This document shows positions 36,918 to 48,761 of a stretch of DNA of 64,000 nt, one piece after another. The position numbers and the translations under genes are program-made. The notes under the pieces were generated by a model, which did no database searches, was not told where the DNA came from, and saw only the letters and a program-made list of their open reading frames with translations. Within the stretch, counting starts at the first letter, position 1. Each line of letters begins with the position of its first letter. Source of the DNA: Symbiotaphrina buchneri (taxonomy: Eukaryota; Ascomycota; Symbiotaphrinales; Symbiotaphrinaceae); the NCBI GenBank assembly GCA_001599915.1, contig BCIG01000006.1:682001-746000 (forward strand). Reading direction: 5' to 3'.

Positions 36918-38558
36918 TTAGAAGCCCTCCTCGCCAGCCTTGCAGAGTTTGATCTCTCGACCCCACTCAGACTTGAGGACCTGCGACGCAGTGATACGCC
37001 GCGTAGGATTGGGATCCAATATGGAGTAGATTACATTCCTACAGCGAGCCTGCAAGCACGCTCAACGTCAGAAAAATGCAGGCCGACCATATGGATCCAC
37101 ACTTACCCTATGCAGAGATTCGATTGGGCCATAGCCAGCTTCGTCGCGACGCCCCTCGAGATACCGTTGAAAGAAGGGATCTTCGTCCTTCTTGGCCACT
37201 CTCCATAGATGACGGCCCGTGCGCATCGCCATATATATCACCCCGGTGGCCCAGACGTCCACCGCCCGAGGATCGAATTCCCTATCCGTATACTCTTCGG
37301 GGGCAATATAAGGCGCGGAACCACACAAGCCAGCCGTCATGTGGGCGTCCTTTTCCCAAGCCATGCGAAAGCATTCTCCGTTCCCGAAATCCGTTATCTT
37401 CAGCGAGCCGTGAGTGGTCAACAGTAGGTTTTCGGGCTTAAGGTCGCGGTGAGCAACACCCATCTCATGCATATATTCGACACCCCGCATGAGTTGTTTG
37501 AAATAACAGTCCGCTTCAAGAACCTCCAACTTGCCGGCAGCAAGGACAAGAGTGTATAGGTCGCCACCGGCGCAGAACTCCATCACCTCGCAATAATCCC
37601 CTTTAGCGTCCTGAAGCAAGTCTAAGGTGTGGATGACATTCGGATGTCGAAGAGAAGACGAGATACAAAACTCAGATGTAAGGCGCTTCTGGTACTTTTT
37701 CGGAGACTCTTGAGGCCGACGCCGGAATTCCTTGACGGCGTACAACTGCTCTTGCCTCGAGTCGTTGGGATCTATCTTGTGAGAGATCCTGACAATCCCG
37801 AATGCGCCACGGCCGATAATCTCCTGGCATTTGCCGTACTTCTCGACCAGTGTTGCCGTCGCATTTGGGCCACCCTTCTTGTCCGCGGCTAGATTGTCCT
37901 TTTCGTCTTTCAGCTGATCAACCCAGTTTGACACGAGGGACAACTGTTGGTCTTCGCCGTGTACGTGCTCATCGCGCTTCTTCCCGCCAATCATATCCCG
38001 CAGTATGCCGGTCAGTTTCTCCTGACGCTTGTTGCTCTTCAAATTATGTTCGTGGGTCCCATCGGGGAACAAGGTGAAGCCGAGACGGGGTGTATATGGC
38101 TGGTCCAGCTTCCTTTCCCCAGTAGAAACCAGGGCGGTCGATTGCTTCTTCTCCGGTTCTGTGCCATTGACGGCTTTTCGGTCGCTTCCAGACGACTGCC
38201 GTGAAGGTGCAGGGGGCCTCGAGGTTGTCGCCCCATTCGCTTTGGTCTCAGATTCGAAAGAGCTGTTGTCCTTGTCGGCGCGCCTTTCAACCGATGGTTG
38301 ATCCTTAGTAAGGTCGGGCTCAGATCTTCGTCCCGGATCCGAGTCTGATCTCCTCGCGGATTGAGAGAACATGCGGGTCAGGCGATCGGTGATTGTGGGT
38401 CGCTTCTGGTGTTGCGGCGGGGCCATGGCAGTCTCGCCATCAAGCTGGAGCTTGCCGACATCTGGTGGTGCCCCATTTTGGATTGGCGCGGCCTTGGGAT
38501 CCTGCGAACCTAAAGAAGAGGTCGAGATGGAGGGGGCTGGAGAAGGCGACGGATGCAT
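36918..38558 (-). CDS. Serine/threonine kinase of the HAL/NPR family
   Basis: Resembles the fungal-specific HAL4/HAL5/NPR1 kinases that control potassium transporters and nutrient permeases. Exons 38558-37107 and 37049-36918 give 527 residues. An N-terminal disordered region (about 1-235) is rich in Ser, Pro, Lys and charge, with phosphorylation-prone RSDSDPGRRSEPD segments. The kinase domain begins near 240: glycine loop GRGAFG (250-255), Lys 275 in YAVKEF, AHRDLKPEN (369-377), DFGNGE (390) and GSAPYIAPEEY (413). Exon 2 completes the C-lobe with RCRNVIYSILDPNPTRRITA. All catalytic residues are present. The substrate is unknown; cation homeostasis is inference from the family. The region upstream to 42161 is the longest gene-poor stretch here. 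Confidence 0.93.
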
Positions 38559-41500
38559 TTGAAGATGAAGAACGGAAGAAGCGAGGCAAACTTGCTGCGT
38601 ACTGGTAAAAGCGCCTCACGATCGCCGCCGCCGCCTGAAGAGGGGAACCGAAGAAAGTGTTATGAGCGTGTTTGGACGCCCATGGATAACGGTTGGTGGT
38701 GGATATATACAAGCGGAGGCAAAAGGTGTCGGCGATTGTCGAGCAACGCAGCCAACAAGCAAGCAGCAGGTGACGGGTGTGGCTAGTGGGCAGCACCAAG
38801 CGACAGAGCGCAAGGGGATGAGGTTGAATGATGGTTCGGTGACAGTTTGGGTTGATGCAAGAAGGAAATGATAATGGGCAGGGATGAAGTCGGTTCAGCG
38901 TACGGAGTGCGTGCCGGTCGACAACGAGTCGGAGAACCAACCCTACGAGACGGAGGGAGATCGCAGCGAAGTGTGGAGGGATAAGTAGTGAGAATGATGA
39001 TAATAATGATCGATGGTGGTGGGCAAGCGGGCAGGCGAGCAGCCGAGTGCGTGAGGGAAAAAAGCGCGCAAAAAGCTACCAAAGTACGTATGTACCTCCC
39101 TTCCTCTTTAACTGTTACAGTACATCCATCACCGAGCGCATAGCCTATGATTACAAAGTATATCTTCCTACGAGGTACAACAGGAGTGCGACTACAGGGT
39201 ATGAATGATGGCTCTTGCGACCTAAACAGAACCACGTAACACGCACAAACTGTTGCGCAGCGGCGACCGTTTGTTTGATGACAATTACGATGGCCTCGGG
39301 CGGCCAGAATATTCTGATGAATGTGGGCTAGATATGGGTAGGGTAAGGTATCTACAGCCACCAGTGACCATCCTCGAGGGGATGCACTGCCGGAGGGCAA
39401 AATGGTATTTTGGACCTGAAATTAAATGCCGCGTTCCTTAATGGATTAGTCGCTGTTTTTCAAGAGGTGTACAGTATTGCGACCGACAAGTAGCGTCAGT
39501 ACTCTACAGAGCGAGCAGTGTCTGTGTACGGGAACTGAGAAATTAGTACCACCGTACTGTCAGGGTGAAGTCAGTGGAAAGCGGAAAGAGAACGAGACCT
39601 GGCTGCAGCAGGAAGATGGAAGATCGAGAAAGACGACGGATCCAAGCTGCTCCGAGGGACAAATCAAATCATTACTAGATACAGCAGCAGTCGTCAGCTT
39701 GCGAACCCAGGCTGGCCAGCTGTGCAGTCTCCAGAGAGAGGCTGTGTAAGCTGTCAGGTGTGTACTTCGTAGGACTAAGCAGTAGTACGGAAGTACGGAT
39801 CGGAGTAAGATGGACATGTCTACGGTGTACTCAGATTTTAGTAGTAGATGACAAACCATGACAACAGATTGGTGATTTTCCGAGTGAGCTTCAGCCATCA
39901 TCTTCTTCCTTCGACCGCCTTTGAACGAAGTTATATAATCTGTAAGAGTAGATGCTAAGGTACGCCGTGCTACCAATACCCTTACGGAGTACAAGCACTC
40001 TGTCCCTGCTTCGCCCGTTTCCCCCTGGTTTTCCGGGTTCCCTTTAGTCCTTGGCCCTTGGCCTGGCTCTTGGCTCTGCGGCCCTTGGTGACGGCATTGC
40101 GTAAGAGGGAACGGGTACCCCTCCTGTTTAACCTCGAGGCTCTCATTATTATTGGCCAACCGCAGCCACGCAATACAGTTTTGGCCCTCGGCCTCGTGGA
40201 TTTCCCTAGTATGTAGTGACAGGAGACAGAATAATAATAACGGAGAGGGGGAACCGATCTTGGCCCTCTTATTGCCCATAAAGGAAAAGGCAGTCCTCTC
40301 AATTCTGATTTTGGGGATTGTTGCTAAGTGACGCAAGTATAGAGTCCTTCTTCCATCTGCCTGTAAATAACAGATCTTCATCCTCTCAATATCATTCGGT
40401 AGTAAATCGTGGCCGGTGCTCGCAGATGAGGAGCTGAATCAGCTCATCTGACGCAGCGTCCACTGAGCCCCGATGATAATCATGATGTCGTCGGCAATTA
40501 CTCGTCGTACATGTTCAGGGACAAGGGAAGCTGTACGAGCAGGCAGATGCTGTAGGACCATCTCACCGTCGACGCAGATAAGGTCGGGTCGCCAGGCTGT
40601 GATTGGCTTTCCCGCTATCATGTGCGGTCGTACCAATACCGCGGCTTTCACATGAAATGTTTGCGAGACAGAAGAAACAACGAGGACAAGAGGCTGGAAT
40701 GTCAACCGGCCGTTTCAGCTTTTGCACAATTAATCCGTTGTCCCCTGAATGACGTCCGCCCTCGCGGGCCCTGGACCACCTGGTAAAAAGCCGATGCGCA
40801 ACGTTACCGTTACCCAATGCGCGATCCTTACCGTAGATACATGTCTCTTTTAGATCACCTTATCAATAATAGAATCATAAGGTAGAATTGTCCCCTTCTG
40901 GAAGCCTGCAGTCAGTCTCCCCACCAGTAGTCGCACCCACGAGAAACGGGAAATGGGAATGGGGAAAGAGAAAAGGGTGAAATCAGGGTGGGACGTAGCC
41001 CTGAAAGTCGCGAGCGTGGGACCTTGGGCGATCCGGTCTCAGACAGTAAGGTAGGTATCTCAAGTGCTTGATGTAGTGGAGGGACGGTGTACGGTATAGA
41101 TAATTGTTGGCCAGAAAGAGGCCGCCTACAGGGACGATGGCATAATAATCTCGGGATCGTTCAATAAACCAATGATATTTTTAGGCGGCAGATATGAGTC
41201 TCCAAGAAGACGGGCGAGGGTTAGCAGTCCAGCCACTCACGGCGTGCTTGGTCAGAAGAAGCAACTCCAAGCTCGCTGCATCCGAGCGACAGTCGTAAAG
41301 GGGGGTGAGCTCAACACTGCTGGCGGGGAATCAGATCCATGCTGCTCGTCCTCACTGCATGTGCCCTTGCAAGCTTGCCGCGTACGGGTATACATCTTGG
41401 TAACGAAACTGTGCAGAGGCGCAACGAGACAAGTTCCGAACCATGACCGCCGTCCCAGACCGATATTAATCCGTCATCATCGTACAACTTCTACGGAACG

Positions 41501-42161
41501 CGTCTCTCCTAGACCTGCTCGAGTACGCCCTTCTTCCTCCCGAGAGCAATCAATCTGCTTCGACCCGCACGCCAGACCTCCCCCAAACTACTTACCTTAT
41601 GCAGCGCGGTGCGGTAATGTAATAATCGAATCTCTAGCGGCAGAGTTGAAATCCCGCATGCTACCCTCCTGCACGCCTTGCCTTTGCTTAGGGCCTGACC
41701 GCCATTATCCCGGACACACGGCAGACTGTTCATCCAGCCAGACGAGCAGGCAAGGCACTTACCAGACGCAGAATGCCAGCTCGTCTGGGAGTGAGATGTG
41801 ATATTCGCGAGATTTGCGTTGTAACACTCGGTGCAGAGGTGTGGTCACCCGGCTTCGCCCGTTGCTAGTTGAAAGAAAGAGATGAAACACCACGTCTGCG
41901 CATCTCCCTTCGAATCCTGGGTCCACGATGTGCCCTCCTTGACAGTGATTCGTAAACCTCGTATCCTTTTTATGGTGCTCTTCGCAATCCGATTGCGCCA
42001 CATGACAGTAAGAGCTGCTGCACATGCGATCTGCTTCACTAGCGACGTCCGCACAGGGTCTCCAAGTTGTAATACCTCACGCACGTCGGGTAATCAATGT
42101 GACAGGATTCAGAACGGAGACGCATAGTATCGAATGGCCTTTCGAGGTCTATCAACCGTAA
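38559..42161. other. 3.6-kb gene-poor stretch
   Basis: No coding frame here shows a domain or a credible exon chain. The left part (38560-39100) is likely 5' leader and promoter of the HAL-type kinase. Around 40045-40095 there is an imperfect repeat of cttggc/cccttgg units. Frames at 39560-40381 (minus), 41172-41801 (plus) and 41759-42084 (minus) are open but unconvincing. A short protein-like run on the plus strand at 41473-41619 has an in-frame stop upstream and no clear start. A fast-evolving or non-coding gene is possible. Confidence 0.4.
40045..40095. repeat. Imperfect ccttggc repeat
   Basis: Several copies of cccttggc/gcctggctcttggc follow one another in about 50 bases, giving local purine-pyrimidine asymmetry. 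It lies in the gene-poor stretch. Nothing more can be said from sequence alone. Confidence 0.5.
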
Positions 42162-44578
42162 CTATGCTCCATCGGACTTCCCAGCAAGCTTTGCCAATTT
42201 TGCAAAGGCATCTGCCCTGCTCTCATTTGCAGCCTCCCTATCAGTCTGAGCATATTCCCCAGGCTCTACCCTTCTGGTCGAGTAGACCGTAGCAGCCCTG
42301 CCATGTGTCTGAAGGATCCGGTGGACCTCTTCGCGGTACGCTGTCTCGTATATGTTGATGTCCGCGAGCGATGGTGATTCACTTAGAGCATACGTACGTG
42401 CATCATCTTCCTCAGCCCCACCTGGGCCAATGTTGAGGAACAGACGATCCTGTAGGGGGTTATGTGCATGCCCTTTGCCGGGGTCATCACGGTCAATGGT
42501 CCCGTGCTGGTGCAAAGGCCGGTTTGGTGCACCGGTGGTTGCGGCCTTCCTTGGGAGGGGCTGCTCCCTAGCCGTTGTAGCTCCATCACTCGCTGTCTCC
42601 TGGGGTGCGATACTTTCAGGTGCAGGATTATTGTGCGCGCTTTTGAGATGAACCGCTTCCTGAGAGACGAGATGCACCCCTTCTGCAGCAAGAGCCTGGA
42701 GAAGAGGCCGGCGATTGCCAGTAGTCAGACTTCTGGCTTTGCGGTGCATCTTGCCCGGCATGTTGGCCGGTGTGACCATCGACGGTTGACCATCCAGATT
42801 GCCGCTCTCGAGCGTCCTCCTTATAAGCTCTGGTCGTCTTTTGGACAACAAGTTCTTGAACCGTTGCACTGCTTTCATCTACATGCAAGTTAGGATGGTA
42901 TAACGGGGAATGTTACAGGCACAACAAACCACGACAATGAGGTGGTCCAGCTTTCCGGTTATGGCAGTATTCATTTCTTCCTCGGTGACAGGCCATACAA
43001 GCTCTGCTGTATTCTCCTCATACGGCAAGAGCTTGTCTGTACCATTCCTTGTCACCCAAGGATGTTCCTGTTGCCGAGATGTCAGTACTCCGCAAGAGGA
43101 AGCCCAGGGAGCATCACCTACTCTGATGTCACACATCTCGATGCGTTTCGAGGGGTCTTTCTCCAGCAGTCTCGAAAGTAAGTCCCGCAGTAAAGGATCC
43201 ACATCAGGCTCGAACTCAACATCATCATATTTAATGGCATCATATAAGTCGAGGACACTGCTTCTCTCAAAAGGTATCCGTCCAAAGCGCATGCAATACA
43301 GAGTGACCCCCATTGCCCAGATATCGGCAGCCCTGCCTGATATGTGCCCGTGCTTGGCAACGCATAGCTCTGGAGGTAGAAAAGCTGGCGATCCGGCCGA
43401 TTTCGCGATGAGCATCTCAGAGTCCTTCTCGAACATCTCCGACACCCCGAAATCCACAATTTTGAGCACATCATCCTCCGTCAATAGGAGATTGTCAGGC
43501 TTTATATCCCGATGTACTATGCCTTGTGCGTGGACTGATATCGGCATTACCACGTATTAGCCATTCATTTTGGATCGGTCTTCGTAAGGTTCGGATAGAC
43601 ATACGGTATTCGATGCCAAGTATCAGATCCCGAAACCAACATCTGCAGCAGTCATCATCATATGGGTCCGCGGTCTCGCCCAAGCCAACCTTCATGATCA
43701 CTCCTTTTTTGCACATCTCGAGCACCATATACAGTGAATCTTCAGCTGGATCGTCCAACACTTCAATAAGCGCCACGAGGTTTGTATGATGGAGTTTCTT
43801 CATAATGGCAATCTCTTCCTTTATGAGATCAAGAGGTCCGTCCGGCGAAGCTTCATGGCTCGCACTGCGCGACGGAGTTCTGGACAGGGGAGGGCTGATT
43901 AGCCCTCTGCTCCGAGGGTCAGCCGGTCGAACATTCCGTGGTTTTCGAAGGATATTAGACTGTGCACGCTTGCGTAGACGGGACTTTGAGAACTCCTTGA
44001 CGGCCTTGCATAGTCGCATTAGCTTGTTGTACTATGTCGGTCCCAAACCCGAAAGCCTCGTTGGAAAACACAACAGCATTGTTGTATCGCTGAAACTTGG
44101 GGACGATATATGCTCACGTATTCTGTTCCATACTGATCCACCGCGAGATGCACAGCGCCGAAGGAACCTCGTCCAATCTCTTGCTTGATAAGGTATTGGT
44201 TGATCCGGTGCTGCGCAGTTCCATTCTCATCGCAGCTCGTGTATTGCGATCTCGCATTCAGCGTCTCCTAGACGGAGGTTGGTCATGCTTCCCCAGATGC
44301 CTCAGATTGATCAACGCAAAGACGAACCTTGACCTCTTTGTGGGAGGATGGCGCGCGACGATGATGTCGAATGGGGCTCTCATACGCAGGGCCGGACCTA
44401 GCCAGCTGTATCAGCAGGTGATCCGGTGCGTCATGTCAAGGCGGACCCACAGGTGTCTAATGAGAGGCGGGGGAGCCTGCGCATGATCCTGCGGGACGTC
44501 TACGAACATTCCAGCCGAAGGCAGGATTTCTGCTTTCCCTTCGCTCGCATTGGCCATTGTGGGCGCCAGCGCCTTCAT
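42162..44578 (-). CDS. cmkC: Calcium/calmodulin-dependent protein kinase kinase
   Basis: CaMKK-type kinase (S. pombe Ssp1, A. nidulans CmkC, yeast Elm1/Sak1 relatives), expected to activate CaM-kinases and AMPK by T-loop phosphorylation. Exons 44578-44451, 44397-44328, 44267-44118, 44004-43605, 43534-43122, 43067-42930 and 42878-42162 give 671 residues. Exons 2-3 read SPIRHHRRAPSSHKEVKET and RINQYLIKQEIGRGSFGAVH. Catalytic landmarks: GRGSFG (98), AVKEFSK (Lys near 119), VHRDIKPDN (256-264), DFGVSE (277) and GSPAFLPPELC. The Arg/Pro-rich insert after the first Lys (RKRAQSNILRKPRNVRPAD) is the RP insert diagnostic of CaMKKs. The C-terminal third is disordered. The first intron (53 nt) and the start (44578, or 44557) are the less certain parts. 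Confidence 0.9.
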
Positions 44579-45206
44579 GCGCGATGATTGCGATAAGCGG
44601 GGAAAGCGATACTTAAGGTGTCTGCGACGATGCGCTATGGCGGGGAGGAATTGCTTAGGGATATCGAACAATAGGATGACAAGAAGGCTTAGGGGTTCTT
44701 CGTAGGCTCCAAGTAGGGTGATATTCGAGTAGATGCATGTTTCCATTCGGTGTCCGAATACACATCGAATAAGGCCGCAGGATGTAGGACCTCCAGTAGT
44801 TGCGGTACCGCTCCGTACCAACCCTACTTGTTTTAACTGTAAGGTACCTACACTTTAAACTTTAGCGGTCTTTCCTTCCCGCAGCCCCGGTGCCTCAGCA
44901 GCCAGCTCGGACCTGTTCTCTCGTCCAGACTTCTACCTGTCGGGTACGAACTAATAATAATGAACCGGTAAACTGGCCTGCATACTCGGACCCAACCCGC
45001 CAACGCTCACCAGCTTCAATGGGCCTTCACCAACCCGATCTACCGCCACGGATTGCCTAGGACAGTCCCCATTTACTAATGTAACCGGTGACAGAACTGT
45101 GCTTCTTATGATGGTCAAGGCAGCTCGCTTTGCACATATGACTCGTTAGTGCTACGCGCTTCACGACTTTACTGAGCATGCGGGGGATGAGCCGTTACCA
45201 CACAAT
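44579..45206. other. Divergent promoter of the CaMKK gene and bet5
   Basis: About 630 bases between diverging genes, with one taaggtacct motif near 44840. The CaMKK frame stays open upstream of its chosen start, so its 5' end could lie further left of this region's middle. No other gene seen. Confidence 0.5.
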
Positions 45207-45969
45207 ATGACGGTGTATTCGTTCTATATCTTCGACAGACATGGTGAGTGGCTTGATCTGACTATTCCTTCAATGCGATCCACACGTGGGCCAGTCTGAT
45301 GCATCTCCAGCGGCCTGCATCTACAGCAAGCGGTGGGCTCCGCGACCTGGGTCGTCCGGGGCGGTCAAGCCCACGAGGCCCCAGTCTGGCTCGACGATCG
45401 CCAGCAACGGAGAAGCAGATGCCTTGGAACGGCCAGCCAGGGCCCGAAACGAGAAAGATGACGCAAAACTCATCTTTGGGACTATCTTCTCACTCCGGAA
45501 CATGGTCCGTAAGCTCGGAGGAGAGGATGATAAGTGAGTAAGCTTCTTTTGGCTCATACCGTTGGACATGCCTCAGCCGTGACAGCGTCTGGCACAACGG
45601 CAATGCGTCGACCTGTCGAACTGGACGTTAATGACCATGGCAGTTTCCTCTCTTACCGAACAAGCCAATACAAGCTACACTACTACGAGACACCGACCAA
45701 CTTGAAGTTCGTCATGATCACAGATACCAAGATCAACAACTTGCAGATAGTGCTTCATCAGATATACGTCAATCTTTATGTAGAATATGGTATACAAGCA
45801 CTTCCCAATAAGCCCACTTCCGCACGCTGATTTGCATGTAGTTGTAAAAAACCCGCTGTCTCCAGTTGAACATCCCAATGGCGAAGGAGTTGCAAACGAG
45901 CTATTCGAGTTGGGTCTGGAGAGCTTTATCGTGAGTGCTCTCATGTCAAATTACCGGTGCAGCCGTTGA
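45207..45969 (+). CDS. bet5: TRAPP complex subunit Bet5 (TRAPPC1)
   Basis: Longin-fold core subunit of TRAPP, the guanine-nucleotide exchange complex for Ypt1/Rab1 in ER-Golgi traffic and autophagy. Exons 45207-45243, 45311-45533, 45644-45789 and 45842-45969 give 177 residues. Hallmarks: start MTVYSFYIFDRH, CIYSKRW, the block DAKLIFGTIFSLRNMVRKL, then SYRTSQYKLHYYETPTN and IYVNLYVEYVVKNPLSP. An insertion of about 25 Pro/Ser/Ala-rich residues after SKRW makes it a little longer than the animal protein, as in other fungi. The C-terminus after LGLESFI is uncertain: I read through to the stop at 45969, but a further intron at GTGAGT (45931) is possible. Confidence 0.92.
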
Positions 45970-46287
45970 TGCTTATATAAATAGGGTGCTGCATTCTAGG
46001 AGACAACAGAGAGTGTGGGTACGATGTAGCGAGGGGAGAAAAGTTGTCAGCGGTCTGAGTAGAAGCGCACAACTGCCTCGCTATACGTTGGATGCCCGAG
46101 CCAAGCTGCCGGAGAAGAAACCGGCGGTTTCTGCAATCCCGATCCAGAGCATGATCGGTTCTGCCAAGGGCGACAGAACTTTCATACTCCTATAGATCGC
46201 ACAAACGAAAGGGGCACCAATCACTCCATGAATATGATGATAGTTTGGTGACCAAGGAGCGCTCCGCATCCGTCCAAGGTGTGCTCT
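45970..46287. other. Intergenic between convergent bet5 and pex3
   Basis: About 320 bases of 3' flank. If the last bet5 intron is real, its terminal exon lies here. Nothing else recognised. Confidence 0.45.
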
Positions 46288-48046
46288 TCATCCTGATGCC
46301 TTCTCTTCCATCTCCTCCCTTTCGACAGCCTGCTTCCAGGCCTGTTCAAAATCCAAAGCCGACGCAGTGGCCCCACGCTGGTCTTTGCTGTCCAGGCGTA
46401 GCCCTGCCTGTACAGTGGACTCGCCCTGCGGCTCAACATGACCTGAGCGGCCTTCATTTGCCGTACTGGGGGTAGTCTGACCGTTTGGTGTCTCAAATTC
46501 AAAGTTGGAACTATAGACAATTGCGGCAAACCCTTGTAGATCTCGGACAGCCTCCATGGCTTGGAGGTAGTCGTTCGGAATGCCATTTCCGATGCTATGT
46601 GCCTGTCTAGTCATGACGGCCAGTATATTGGCCAGCTTTGCTGTTCTGTGTTTCTTCTCCCCTTCGAGTACAGTTGTGCCAGCAAGTGGACTTGTATTGA
46701 GCTTGAAAGCCTGAGTGCACACTTTATCATCGACAAGCGTGCAGAACGCGGCATCAAGAAGTTTGGTGATGACCCGTGTAAACGTGGGAGAGTCGATGAG
46801 ATCTGATGTCTCGTCTAGAAGCCGCCGGAGTGGGCTCGATGGGGACTCAGGGACTTTGAGGCTTGGTTCCCCCCCAACATCCATGCCCGATTCGCGTAGG
46901 ACTGCCTCCTCTTGATCACGGGGCGGCAGAAGGTAAGGAAGCCATTGATTCTCCCTAACCTAAGGTCAGCAACGGCCAAGGTCCAGAAAAACCAAGCTTG
47001 CCTTCGTTGTTCCTCGGTCGCTCCCTCCACACGTTTGCGAACCTCTAGTGTTAGCTGGGAAAGCCGCTGGAGATCAATATCTTCCCGAGGGTTTAAAGGC
47101 CCGAAGATTTCAGTCACTGCCCCTTGGACTTTTTGCATGATTTCCCTCCACCCCCGATGGAGCAGCCACCAGCTGAAGGTGAGATATTGCCTGTTTGTTT
47201 CAAAGTCATTGCCGTATGCCTGGGTCGCCTCATCGTCATCGTGGTTCTCCATGATGATTCGTGAATCGGACCCTTGGTTGGAAGCCAAATTTACAACGCT
47301 CGACATGTAGTTCCTGCGTCCAAGCAGATTCAACTGGATACGGGTGAGAAGGTTCAATAGTGCAAGCGTATAGAGAAGAGTGAACGCTCTAGTAATGGCT
47401 ATGCTTGAGTCAGGAACAGGCCGGGTGGTGGGGGTAGTCACCGCTCACAATATATCTTGAGCTCGTTCCACATCAGAGTCTTGCTGCGTTTTTGTTTAGT
47501 GGCCGTCTGATGTTGGCCTGTTGAATCTTCCGCGGCCGACATCTGGCTGGCATGTACGTATCCATCGCTCTGAAGGCTTTTGAGGCTTTTGACATCCTCG
47601 TCGGTCGTGCTGAAAGCTCCCGAACCAAACTCTGACGCGCCGGCTTCGGAGGAGGCGACGCTTCGGGCTAACCGCTCTGCCTTCTTTTGTTGCAACTCCT
47701 GCGTTATTGCTTCGACGGGCAAGGCTTCTAAGATGTTCTCTGTTGCGGTTGGCAAGAGCGCGAGTACTGTGAACGTACAGTCTTCCTGATTTTGATCGAA
47801 CCGCCGGCGCAGACTGTTGGTGGCGTTAGCCATGAATGATAGGCACCATGAAGTCGAGCTGCGTAAGTGCAGGAGAGGCAACACGCACTTTTCACGAGCT
47901 ATACGATCCAGACTCATACGCTCCCGCGCCTCCGTGATCTTGGACAGGACATATTGAGTCGCAACGTACCCAACCCCGACGACCCCAAGGCCGAAGGCGA
48001 AGCGGGTACGGTTGCGCCTCAGCCAGCCCCGTATGGACTGGAACAT
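46288..48046 (-). CDS. pex3: Peroxisome biogenesis protein Pex3
   Basis: Peroxisomal membrane protein that receives Pex19 with its cargo and so starts membrane assembly; in yeasts it also anchors pexophagy and inheritance receptors. Exons 48046-47889, 47813-47449, 47398-47002 and 46954-46288 give 528 residues. The start MFQSIRGWLRRNRTRFAFGL leads into a membrane helix (GVVGVGYVATQYVL). Further family blocks are RRRFDQNQEDCTFTVLALLPT, SITRAFTLLYTLALLNLLTR, QLNLLGRRNY and ENQWLPYLLPPRDQEEAV. The boundary between exons 3 and 4 is the weakest point: the best frame-keeping donor is GCAAGC (GC-AG intron, 47 nt), with a weaker GT alternative six bases into the intron. Divergent from atg101, with a miniature transposon between them. 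Confidence 0.94.
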
Positions 48047-48761
48047 TTGTGCTGGTCGACGCTGCTCAGAGATGACGCGACATGGTCACGGTGATGACAC
48101 ACTGGTCCATCTGCTCCGAGTCGAGCTCTCCACGTCTCCACGTCGTAGGGTTCACGGGTGGTTGGGCACAGACTACGGTACGAAGTACAGTCGTACCCTT
48201 TCTATAAGCATAGAGCTCGTCAGGCAATGTTTATGCTTATATCGGGGGTTATGCTTACAGCCAGGTCAATGTGCCTAGTAAATCAGAGATCAATAAGAAA
48301 ATCGTATGCTTACAGCACAAAATATGCTTATATCCTTATATGCTTATAGAAAGGGTACGACTGTACTTCCAGGGTGTACTGTATCTAAGGTACCTGTACG
48401 TAGGTAGGTACCTCCCTTTACGGTCTTACGTAGCTGCAGCCTGCAAGTCACTCACCCACCGTGGGTCGAGCTGTGGCCCCCCGACCTTATCACAAGAGGA
48501 CCCCACGTCCAATCTACTCCACCACCAAGCAGGTGATCGATCTGGAGTTCCCGACCACATATCCGAGAGACGTCACTTCAGCCCATCACGACCAACAGCC
48601 TACTCTACACCGTCTACCTGGTCCTTTCTCGCCTTTGACGCTTCGGCACAATACAACTTCCGCCATTGTCCTTGCGCCCACGGCCGTGCCCCGCCATGAG
48701 ATGACGCAGTAGATCTGTCTCAACCAAATGCTGTCGTTCAGCACCTACACGACCCTCGGCG
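48047..48761. other. Divergent pex3-atg101 promoter interval
   Basis: About 715 bases shared by two divergently transcribed genes. Besides the MITE, a GGTA/TACC-rich run sits at 48383-48414. No coding exon supported. Confidence 0.6.
48184..48367. mobile_element. MITE, Tc1/mariner-pogo type
   Basis: Perfect inverted repeats of 29 bases occur at 48184-48212 and 48339-48367. If the flanking TA at 48186-48187 and 48364-48365 is the target duplication, the element is 176 bp and its ends read CAGTCGTACCC. TA target sites and CAGT-type ends fit the Tc1/mariner-pogo superfamily. It has no coding capacity. Inside, the octamer tatgctta or a near copy occurs about five times (near 48231, 48250, 48304, 48323 and 48339), as subterminal repeats often do. 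It lies in the promoter interval between pex3 and atg101. The perfect arms suggest a recent insertion. Confidence 0.85.

Noticed and set aside
41172-41801. 209-codon plus-strand frame in the gene-poor stretch
   Set aside because: Low-complexity, Arg/Ser/Pro-rich peptide with no family character; other frames over the same bases look no worse.
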